Positions 55,345 through 64,000 of a stretch of 64,000 bases of DNA are shown in pieces. The stretch is from Schistocerca nitens (lineage: Eukaryota > Arthropoda > Insecta > Orthoptera > Acrididae): assembly GCF_023898315.1 (NCBI RefSeq), contig NC_064614.1, positions 704,058,720 to 704,122,719 of the forward strand. Reading direction: 5' to 3'. The number at the start of each line of letters is the position of its first letter. Position 1 is the stretch's first letter. The position numbers and the translations under genes were made by a program. Below the pieces are notes generated by a model, which worked only from the letters and a program-made list of their open reading frames with translations, ran no database searches and was not told where the DNA came from.

Positions 55345-56560
55345 TCATTACTGTGGTCTTCAGTTTGAAAACTGGTTTGATGTGACCTCCATGCTAGTCT
55401 ATCCTGTGAAAATCTCTCTGTCTCTGAATAACTACAGCAACCTATATCAATGTAACCCACTTACTGTAGTCAAGCCTTGGCTTTCCTGTAGCTGTAGAAT
55501 TACAACCCCACCCCCCCCCCTCCCCACAAACACATACATACACAAAAAACCATCCCACTATTACCATATTTGTGGTTCCTTGCTGCCTCAGGATGTGTCC
55601 TATCAACCAAAGTCGAGTTATGCAATACATTTCTTTCATCTCCAATTAAATTCAGAACCTCTTCATTAGTTATACAATCTACACATTTAATCATCAATAT
55701 TCTTCTGTTCACCACTTTTCAGTAGTTTATTTTCTCTGCTTGTCTGAACTGTTTATTTTTCACGTTTTAAATCCATACACGAGTACACTCCAGACAACTA
55801 CCTCCAGCAAAAGGCTCCTAACATAATTTCTTTTTTCAGGAACACTTTTTGTGCTATTATTAGTTTGAATCTTATATACTCTACTTAACTCATGATGAGT
55901 TATTTTGGTGTCCAAATAACAAATCTCAATTACTAGTTTTAGTGTTTCATTTCTTCAACCAATTCCCTTAACATCGCCTGAAATGATTTGACAACATACC
56001 ATTATTCTTGTTTTACTTTTGTTGATATTCATCTTATAACCTCTTTTCAAGACACTGTCCATTCCATTCAACTGATCATCAAAGTCCTTTGCCATCTCTG
56101 ACAGAACTATAATGTCAATGGCAAATTTTAAAGTTTTTATTTTTCTCACTTAACATTAATTTCCTTTCGAAATTTCTCCTCAGGTTTTGTTTACTGCTGG
56201 GTCGCTGTACAACTACTGCCTCCCTCTGAGATCCTTTGACTCATAACTGCAATCTCGTTTCTGTACAAGCTGTAGACAACATTCCACTCTCTTTATTGTA
56301 TCTCAGCTGCCTTTGGTATATCAAATAATGTATTCCAATAAACGCAGTCAACAGCTGTCCCTAAATCTACAAATGCTAAAAAGTTCGTTATATCATTTAC
56401 AGTCCATCTTCTACAGTAAGTTGTAAGGACAGTACTGCCTTGCATGCTTCTACATTTCTCCGCAAACCTAACTGCTCTTCCCCTAGGTTGGTTTCTACCA
56501 ATCTTGCTAGTCTTTTGTAAATAATTCTTATCATTCTAGCAACCATGACTTATTAAACTG
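55345..56560 (-). mobile_element. RTE-clade LINE fragment (copy D)
   Basis: Reverse-strand copy. The 3' end is at about 55348 (tgtggtcttcagtttgaaaa, the reverse of the family's CTGAAGACCACA end). Coding blocks include KIKTLKFAIDIIVLSEMAKD at 55955-56149 (the FADD box decayed to FAID) and, near 56440-56500, the reverse of EDQLGLRRNVEACKAVL-like sequence. It ends near 56560, where the long copy has SHGCKILTR. Strongly decayed, with a C/A-rich simple run near 55505-55545. Confidence 0.8.
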
Positions 56561-56800
56561 ATGGTTCAGTAGCATTTTTACTTATTTTATTTATTTAAGC
56601 TAATCTGATTCCTCTTACATCGAACCATGGTTTCACACATACAGTATCATTTTTATCTAAGAAATATCAATTTTAATATGAAAAATGTTATTACACGATC
56701 TGAGTGTCTCAAGTGGCAGTGTGAGTAAATTATACTGCCTATGCAATACACTGAAGCACAAAAGAAACTGGTACACGCATGCATATTCAAAATACAGATA

Positions 56801-58222
56801 CACTCCTGGAAATGGAAAAAAGAACACATTGACACCGGTGTGTCAGACCCACCATACTTGCTCCGGACACTGCGAGAGGGCTGTACAAGCAATGATCACA
56901 CGCACGGCACAGCGGACACACCAGGAACCGCGGTGTTGGCCGTCGAATGGCGCTAGCTGCGCAGCATTTGTGCACCGCCGCCGTCAGTGTCAGCCAGTTT
57001 GCCGTGGCATACGGAGCTCTATCGCAGTCTTTAACACTGGTAGCATGCCGCGACAGCGTGGACGTGAACCGTATGTGCAGTTGACGGACTTTGAGCGAGG
57101 GCGTATAGGGGGCATGCGGGAGGCCGGGTGGACGTACCGCCGAATTGCTCAACACGTGGGGCGTGAGGTCTCCACAGTACATCGATGTTGTCGCCAGTGG
57201 TCGGCGGAAGGTGCACGTGCCCGTCGACCTGCGACTGGACCGCAGCGACGCACGGATGCACGCCAAGACCGTAGGATCCTACGCAGTGCCGTAGGGGACC
57301 GCACCGCCACTTCCCAGCAAATTAGGGACACTGTTGCTCCTGGGGTATCGGCGAGGATCATTCGCAACCGTCTCCATGAAGCTGGGCTACGGTCCCGCAC
57401 ACCGTTAGGCCGTCTTCCGCTCACGCCCCAACATCGTGCAGCCCGCCTCCAGTGGTGTCGTGACAGGCGTGAATGGAGGGACGAATGGAGACGTGTCGTC
57501 TTCAGCGATGAGAGTCGCTTCTGCCTTGGTGCCAATGATGGTCGTATGCGTGTTTGGCGCCGTGCAGGTGAGCGCCACAATCAGGACTGCATACGACCGA
57601 GGCACACAGGGCCAACACCCGGCATCATGGTGTGGGGAGCGATCTCCTACACTGGCCGTACACCACTGGTGATCGTCGAGGGGACACTGAATAGTGCACG
57701 GTACATCCAAACCGTCATCGAACCCATGGTTCTACCATTCCTAGACCAGCAAGGGAACTTGCTGTTCCAACAGGACAATGCACGTCCGCATGTATCCCGT
57801 GCCACCCAACGTGCTCTAGAAGGTGTAAGTCAACTACCCTGGCCAGCAAGATCTCCGGATCTGTCCCCCATTGAGCATGTTTGGGACTGGATGAAGTTTC
57901 GTCTCACGCGGTCTGCACGTCCAGCACGAACGCTGGTCCAACTGAGGCGCCAGGTGGAAATGGCATGGCAAGCCGTTCCACAGGACTACATCCAGCATCT
58001 CTACGATCGTCTCCATGGGAGAATAGCAGCCTGCATTGCTGCGAAAGGTGGATATACACTGTACTAGTGCCGACATTGTGCATGCTCTGTTGCCTGTGTC
58101 TATGTGCCTGTGGTTCTGTCAGTGTGATCATGTGATGTATCTGACCCCAGGAATGTGTCAATAAAGTTTCCCCTTCCTGGGACAATGAATTCACGGTGTT
58201 CTTATTTCAATTTCCAGGAGTG
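56801..58222 (+). mobile_element. Young Tc1-like transposon, copy 3 (1,422 bp)
   Basis: Flanked by TA at 56799-56800 and 58223-58224; same ends and length as copies 1 and 2. It sits 52 bp inside the left end of an older, unrelated Tc1-like element. The transposase is intact. Confidence 0.95.
57045..58067 (+). CDS. Tc1-like transposase, intact (340 residues)
   Basis: Uninterrupted from MPRQRGREP to GGYTLY. Helix-turn-helix units at about 10-55 and 70-115; catalytic Asp155 (VVFSDESRFC), Asp244 (FQQDNARPHV) and Glu277 (LSPIEHVWD), with 32 residues between the last two. It differs from copy 1 at only about ten residues (for example RRPATGPQ against RRPGTGLQ, MKFRLTRS against MKRRLTRS). The frame is open upstream through the terminal repeat and into flanking DNA to 56685, but the family-length start is 57045. 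AATAAA follows the stop by about 90 bases. Confidence 0.93.
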   Translation: MPRQRGREPYVQLTDFERGRIGGMREAGWTYRRIAQHVGREVSTVHRCCRQWSAEGARARRPATGPQRRTDARQDRRILRSAVGDRTATSQQIRDTVAPGVSARIIRNRLHEAGLRSRTPLGRLPLTPQHRAARLQWCRDRREWRDEWRRVVFSDESRFCLGANDGRMRVWRRAGERHNQDCIRPRHTGPTPGIMVWGAISYTGRTPLVIVEGTLNSARYIQTVIEPMVLPFLDQQGNLLFQQDNARPHVSRATQRALEGVSQLPWPARSPDLSPIEHVWDWMKFRLTRSARPARTLVQLRRQVEMAWQAVPQDYIQHLYDRLHGRIAACIAAKGGYTLY

Positions 58223-59378
58223 TATATGTAAACAGGCAGAATATGGCACTGTGGTCAGCAATGCCTATATAAGACAACAAGTGTCCGTCACAGTTCTTAG
58301 ATTGGTTACTGCTGCTACAATGGCAGGTTATCAAGATTTAAGTGAGTCTGAACATGGTGTTATAGTCAGTGCACGAGCGATGGGGCACAGCACCTCCGAG
58401 GTAGCATTGAAGCGGGGATTTTCCATATGACCATTTCAGGAGTGTACCATGAATATCAGAAATCTGCTGAAACATCAAATCTCTGACATCGCTGCGGCCG
58501 GAAAAAGATCCTGCAAGAATGGGACCAACAATGACTGAAGAGAATCGTTCAACATGACAGCAGTGCACCCTTCCGCAAATTGCTGCAGATTTCAATGCTA
58601 TACTATCAACAAGTGTCAGCATGCGAGCCATTCAATGAAACGTCATCGATATAGGTTTTCAGAGCCAAAGGCCCACTTGTGTACCCTTGATGACCACACA
58701 ACAAACGCTTTATGCCTCGCCTGGGCCCGTCATCACTGACACTGGACTATTGATGACTGTAAATATGTTGCCTGGTCAGGCGAGTCTCGTTCCAAATTGT
58801 ATCGAATGGCCAGACATGTACAGGTATGGAGACAACCTCATGAATCCATGGACCCTGCATGTCAGCAGGGAACTGTTCAAACTGGTGGAGGCTCTGTAAT
58901 GGTGTGAGGCACGTGCAGTTGGATTGATATGGGACCCTCGATACGTCTACATATGATACTGACAGGTGACATGTACATAAGCGTCCTCTCTGATCACCTG
59001 CATCCATTCATGTCCATTGTGCATTTCGGCGGACTTGGGCAATTCCAGCAGGACAATGCAACACCCCACAAGACCATAATTGCTACAGAGTGGCTCCAGT
59101 AACATTCTTTTGAGTTTAAACACTTCTGCTGGCCACCAAGAACATTATTGAGCATATCTGGGATGCCTTGCAACATGCTGTTCAGAAAAGATCTCCGCCT
59201 CCTTGTACTCTTACGGATTTATGAACAGCCTTGCAGGACTCATGACGCCAATTCCCTCCAGCACTACTTCAGACATTAGTAGAGTCCATGCCACGTCGTG
59301 TTGTGACACATTTGTGTGCTCGTGGGGATCCTATGCGATATTAGGCAGGTGTACCAGTTTCTTTGGCTCTTCGGTGTA

Positions 59379-59655
59379 ATAAAGTTAATTCTGGCAGTAC
59401 TTGTACTATTGCAGCTGCTGCCACTAATAGTGATGATGCTGATAACAATAGGAAAAAGAACAAGAAGAATAAGAATAATGGTGACAATAACGATAGTGGC
59501 AGACAGAAGAAAAATTTATATGTGTACAAAATAGATTTTTCTGGTATAGCGAGTTCTGGGGAAAGGAAATTCAAGGAGACTGCAATGGCTACGAATGCTG
59601 GGAAATGAGGAAAGTTGGAAAGAAGGATGTAAAAGGGTAACAAGTGCACACAGGA
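59379..59655. other. Low-complexity DNA between transposon and LINE
   Basis: Rich in AAG and AAT triplets. The 81-codon frame 59363-59608 is Asn/Lys/Asp-rich and begins inside the transposon end; I consider it chance. Confidence 0.5.
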
Positions 59656-59659
59656 ATAA

Positions 59660-61590
59660 TGGTAATCCTTAATGTTGCTTTAGCAGATATGTCATTAACT
59701 ATCTTCTGAAGATGACGATGTTACTCAGTTGTATAATATAATGTAGGATGTTATTCCAGAGTCAGGTTCCTGTTACTGAGATGCATTTCGAGAAAGAAGC
59801 TGAACAATGTGTGGAGTAGGACACAAAGAATTTTGTTCTGATAGGAAAACATGTTTCTGTCACATTGTTCAGACAAGAGATTTAAGATCGATGAGAAATA
59901 TGAGGGACAGTTTTCATTAATAAGGCAGTAAATAAGACAGAGTATGGAAATCTTTGCATCAATTGCCTGCATGCAGGCAGGATATCTGTGCATAATATGG
60001 TGAAATATTATCAAAGAGTTGAACATCACAGGTATAATGAAAAAACAAGCATTCACACCAGTTCCAGGTACCACAAGCTTTCCTGAGAATGGCCTTCCAG
60101 AATAACATCGCTCTAATCAATAATTGGAAGGATAACTGTTTGTACACGTTTCTTATTCAGGTCCAGATAGAGATTTTTTTATTTCTGTAGGGCACAGAGA
60201 GATGCTGATGCCTTCTTGTTCATTGCAGTTATGTGCTCAGTCCAATTTAGGTTTTCTTCTATAATTATTCCTAGACTCTTTGCTGAAGGAGAGAAGTTGA
60301 TATTTTTCCCATTTACGGTTAAAGATTGTAGGCATTCCTCATATTTTGGGCTAATGAGTGCAGAATTACCATTAAGTACTGCTTGGGTTTTGGATGGGCT
60401 GAGCTTTAACTCTATATGCGCTTCACCTATTTTGATAGTGCACCGCGGTCAGTAATGAGATTCTCGATAGCTGTCTTCAGGTTTAATGGTTTTGCTCTTG
60501 GGTACAGCTGGAAGTCATCAGCGTACATGTAGTATTTGCAGGAGGAAAAAACTAATGAAATATCATTTATACACAATGAGAAGATTATAGGACCTAACAT
60601 TGGGCCCTGAGGGATGCCTAATACTACCCAACTTCACTGTGACTTTATGGTTCCGGGTATGGTACACTGCTGGTGAAACATCAGGTATGAACAAAACTCT
60701 TGCACTGCACTTGGCAAGAAATTTAAGCTGCTGAGTTTGGCAAGTAAAATGTCATACTCAACAGTGTCAAAGGTTTTGTGAAGTCTAAGAAGCATATGAT
60801 AGTTGCCTCTCGTGCACCTGCGGCAAGATTCAGATCATCTAGATTCAGATCATCTGTTACCTTTATTAAGGCAGGTAATATGCCGCAATGTTTACAGATG
60901 CTGATCAGTATTAGTCTATTCTAGTAGGTTGATTGTAGTTAAGTCGTTTGTTAGTTGGTGATGGACAATATGTCCTAATGCCTTGGACAGTGCAGGAAGC
61001 ATGCAAATAGGTCAGCAATCAGAGGGTACTGTGGCAATGTCCCTTTTAAGCAATGGATTAACTAGTCCCTGTTTCCAAACACTTGTGGTTAAAGACTGGT
61101 TGACAATAATCTGTCATATTGGGCAGTAGTGGGTCATTAATACGCTTCATCATTTGGACTGTGATGTCATTATGTCCAGTAGATACTGATCTGATACATA
61201 TGATGGCTTTCTGATGGTACTGCAAGTAACATGCTTTAGATAGAATGTTTCGGAGCTGCAGTCACTTACCCCCATGAAATAATTAATGAGTCTCTGTTTT
61301 CTTTGTGGTTCAACTGTGGTTGTAGGTAATGTGAAGCACCAGTTCAGTTCATTGGTTGGAACTGTAGGATCAGTTGCAGCTTTTACTTTGCCTATACCAA
61401 GACCACACAGGTTTTTTCCTTAGGGCAGTGGTCCATTTCTGTTGTCAGTTATTGTATGGGCATGCCCGAGTTTTGCATTTCTCACAGCTTGACTGACTCT
61501 GTTTTGCTTCTGCTTGTAAGTAATATGTTTTTCAGATATGGGGCATAGGTTGGATGCCCGATGTGCAGTGTCTCAGAGATTCATATTCAT
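59660..61590 (-). mobile_element. CR1/Jockey-like LINE fragment with reverse transcriptase
   Basis: Decayed reverse-strand LINE. In protein order: KQKQNRVSQAVRNAKLGHAH near 61480; a weak ICMLPALSKALGHIVHHQL near 60980 (usually RPISLLPALSK); LHKTFDTVEYDILLAKL near 60760; GIPQGPMLGPIIFSLCINDI near 60590; the active-site box YYMYADDFQLYP near 60510, with both Asp present; LSPSKTQAVLNGN near 60390; and the C-terminal region with its end SVTGTRLWN-like near 59770. Stops and shifts occur throughout. The 5' end abuts RTE copy E at about 61590. Confidence 0.75.
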
Positions 61591-62315
61591 ACCTGCCTTT
61601 TATGGAACTGGAATGATTTTCTTTATCTTGATGTCTGAGGGTATTTTTCTCTGTCTCATATATCTTGTATACAAAGTGGGACCGTTACGTTACAGCTCAC
61701 TCTACCAAGTATCTCAATAATTCCATGGGAATGTCATCCATTCTAGGTTACTGGTTTCAACTTTTTCAAATTTTGTCAAATTCTTCTTGCAGTATCTTTT
61801 TTCCCATCTCATATACACTCACGCAAGCATCAAAACCCTCTTACATTTCTCCTCTAGCCTTTCCTGCTTTGGCATTTTGTTTTTTCTGTCAGTATCATTT
61901 TTTTAGATGATCTACCCCCTTCCACCTGCTTCACTTTCATATTTTCCCTTTTTGTCAGTTAAATGTATCCTGGATTATTCAAGGATTTTTTCTGGGCCTT
62001 GACTTTCGGCTTATTTAATCCTTGGCTGCCTTCACCACACAATCTCTCAAAGCTACCACTCTTATATTGTATCTTTTTCCTCTGTTTCTGTCAGTTATTG
62101 CCCAAAGCTCACTTTCAAACACTCAACAACCTCTGGGGTTTTCAATTTATTCACATCTTCCTTAATTTATTCGGTATTAATCTGCAGTTCTTAATCAATA
62201 AATTATACACAGAGTCCATAGCTGCACCTAGAAATGTTTTGCAGTTTAAAATTTGGTTCTGAAATTTCTCTCTTACCTGTATATGGTCTAACTGAAAAAT
62301 CTTTTTCAATTATAT
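61590..62315 (-). mobile_element. RTE-clade LINE fragment (copy E, oldest)
   Basis: Only detectable by nucleotide alignment with copy B 17400-18370. Blocks in reverse orientation correspond to gaaccagaggttgtagagag (here ccccagaggttgttgagtgt), the EDQVRKK segment, and PIPKKAGV at about 61595 (ccagttccataaaaggcagg). About 25 percent or more of bases differ and no frame survives. It is the most diverged of the five RTE copies. Confidence 0.6.
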
Positions 62316-62389
62316 AATTCTGTATGTATAGCTTTTGGGTACACTGGACTTGAAATTAAGATTATAACTGCTTCAGTAGTGCGAAAATA

Positions 62390-63072
62390 CAATTAAATTA
62401 ATTATACCCAGGCACATGAATGGCTTGAAGACTTCTTAAGTAACAGAACCCAATATATTGTCCTCAATGGCAAGTGGTCATCAAAGACAATGGTATCCTC
62501 AGGAGAGCACCAAGGAAATGTGATAGGACTGCTGTTTGCTGATGATGCTGTGTTGAATGGAAAGGTGCTATTGTTCAATGATTGTAGGAGGATACGAGAT
62601 GCTTACACAAATTTTCTAGTTGGTGTGATGAATGGCAGCCAGCTCTAAAAAAAAAGAGGAGACTAATAACAGGATACTAGTGCGACCCACTGTTGAGTAC
62701 CTTTTGAGTTTTGTGATCCACAACAGGTCGGATTAAAGCAAGATATTGAAGCAATTCAGAGGTGAGCTGCTAGATCTGTTACTGGTAGGTTCGAACGACT
62801 GCCAAGTGTTATTAAAGAGCAGTATTGAGAAAATTTAGAAAACCGGCATCTGAGGCTCACTGTAGAGAAATTATACTACTGTCAACGTACATTTTGCATA
62901 AGGCCATGAAGATAAAATTAGAGAGATTAAGACTTTTATAGAGGCATATAGACAGTCGTTTCTCCCTCACTCTGCGAGTGGAACAGAAAAGGAAATGTTT
63001 AGTAGTGGTACAGGATACCCTCCAATACGCACTATGTGTTAGCTTGCGGAATATGTATGTAGATGTAGATTA
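62390..63072 (+). mobile_element. CR1/Jockey-like LINE, RT to 3' end, internally deleted
   Basis: Starts in the RT palm (HEWLEDFLSNRTQYIVLNGK), passes the active-site box LLFADDAVLNGK near 62535 with both Asp present, then DEWQPAL. It then skips much of the thumb and continues with a block like RPTVEYLLSF near 62680, AARSVTGRFERLPS near 62770, and the tail FRHIDSRFSLTLRVEQKRKC near 62950. It ends in gtatgtagatgtagat, a terminal short repeat I recall for this family. Broken and shortened. Confidence 0.7.
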
Positions 63073-64000
63073 TCGGTTTTAATGGTCTTTCAGACAATGT
63101 TTTATTTGTATTATGTTTCTATCACTGGACTATGAAATTTTTGCCAAACGCTCCAAGTATTCTGAAAACCAAACTTTTAATCAGTAATACATTTATGAAA
63201 TCAGAGTAGTGCTATGCTGTGACAGGCACACAGAAAGGGCAATAAATTGCTTGGTTTTGGGCAATGTACATATGCATGCAAGGATGGGTGTTTGGTGGGG
63301 ACAGGGACGAACAGAATGGAAGAGGGTTTGTAAGGATCATGCCAGTGTGTACCCTGTAGGTGCATTCAGGGGAGGTGGCAGGCACCTGCATTGTTTCTCC
63401 CTAAAGCTTATGTAAATTTCAGTTTTCATACAACTTAAACATATCATGGACAAAGTTGATTTGTGTGTTTGTTTTATTTCAGTGTATTACTCGTAACCAA
63501 AACATTCTTGCTAACCATGCATTCCAAAGCAAATAATCAGACATTTAATAGTTCTAGGATAGTACTAGGAACAAGAACCTTAAGCTGGATCACATCTAGA
63601 GAGCAATCAAACTGTCACACTACATAACATTAAATGTTCTGTGATATAGAAATATTGACCGCCACTTAAGGTATCAAAGCACAAACACGAGTTCTGCCAG
63701 ATAATATCCACTCCCAAAATGAGACAGGACCACAACTAATTCTTGCGAGGCTACACCTATGTTGTGGATGAAATTGAATTCCACAAATTTAGATACATGG
63801 AGGACTCGTGTTTATGTTTCCAAAATGTTGACTCCAAGGAAATATTGTGGAATTTGCACAACATGATTCGGCGGCAAACCCATGAAGACTATTAACAACA
63901 TATCTGCCAGGAAAGCTTAAGGAGTCACATGTCGACTTACGTTGAACATTGTGTTTCCCTAGTCCCCATCTTCATCAAATATGCCAAAATGACAGTCACA
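63073..64000. other. Unassigned DNA to window end
   Basis: About 930 bp without a recognised element. The open frame 63209-63415 (68 codons) is His/Gly/Trp-rich and unassigned. No splice-flanked exon was supported. Confidence 0.45.

Larger units (their letters stand above)
56749..59376 (+). mobile_element. Older Tc1-like transposon, split by the young Tc1
   Basis: Terminal repeats CACTGAAGCACAAAAGAAAC (left) and, reversed from the right, CACCGAAGAGCCAAAGAAAC, both next to TA. Without the 1,424-bp insertion at 56801 it is about 1.2 kb. Transposase remnants from 58310 to 59270: MAGYQDLSESEHGVIVSARA (first HTH), CKYVAWSGESRSKLYR (first catalytic block, Asp replaced by Gly), LGQFQQDNATPHKT (second Asp) and a decayed C-terminal IWDALQ-like stretch near 59160. 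Many breaks, inactive. Confidence 0.8.

Noticed and set aside
59363-59608. Asn/Lys-rich 81-codon frame
   Set aside because: Low-complexity AAT/AAG sequence starting inside a transposon terminal repeat; no support for a gene.
1-64000. CRISPR arrays, operons, riboswitches, rRNA genes
   Set aside because: None seen; regularly spaced short repeats are absent, and the sequence is eukaryotic by its retroelements, SINEs and splice sites.

Overview
This window looks like a transposon-rich stretch of a large insect genome. An orthopteran such as a Schistocerca locust is most likely: the RTE, Penelope-like, CR1/Jockey and tRNA-derived SINE families here match repeats I recall from that genus. This is recollection, not a search. 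Nothing prokaryotic is present (no operons, Shine-Dalgarno sites, tRNA/rRNA genes or CRISPR). Almost all recognisable coding sequence belongs to mobile elements, most of it decayed.

Layout. 0-3 kb: 3' end of a Penelope-like element (GIY-YIG nuclease) joined to a reverse-strand RTE LINE fragment, then unassigned DNA. 3.3-6.5 kb: decayed Tc1-like transposon, a SINE tail and a LINE RNase H fragment. 6.8-13.1 kb: old Ty3/Gypsy fossil with both LTRs. 15-25.5 kb: second Gypsy fossil, carrying a near full-length RTE in its 5' LTR region and a young Tc1-like transposon in its integrase region. 25.5-29.9 kb: two inverted copies of an unusual element whose protein resembles the Cc8L18.2-like family, separated by a broken Tc1 and other sequence. 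29.9-35.3 kb: third Gypsy fossil with a LINE inside, then a hAT remnant. 35.4-39.9 kb: LINE RT fragment, mariner and SINEs. 41.2-43.6 kb: the only host-gene candidate, two well-spliced terminal exons on the minus strand. 43.9-48.4 kb: fourth Gypsy fossil. 48.4-49.1 kb: two mariner 3' pieces in opposite orientation. 49.1-51.3 kb: 3' end of a LINE with a restriction-like endonuclease, split by a second copy of the young Tc1-like transposon. 51.4-52.4 kb: Penelope-like fragment split by a SINE with clear target-site duplications. 52.4-56.6 kb: two more RTE copies. 56.7-59.4 kb: old Tc1-like transposon split by the third young copy. 59.7-63.1 kb: three LINE fragments.

The most notable items are (i) a young 1,422-bp Tc1-like family, three equal-length copies, two with intact 340-residue transposases, whose second and third catalytic acids are separated by 32 residues instead of the usual 34; (ii) the Cc8L18.2-like pair, where one copy lacks the acid-rich core but keeps both ends; and (iii) the two host exons. 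The nesting gives a relative history: Gypsy, old Tc1, R2/R4-type LINE and Penelope-like elements first; RTE and SINE insertions into some of them; the 1,422-bp Tc1 family among the latest arrivals.
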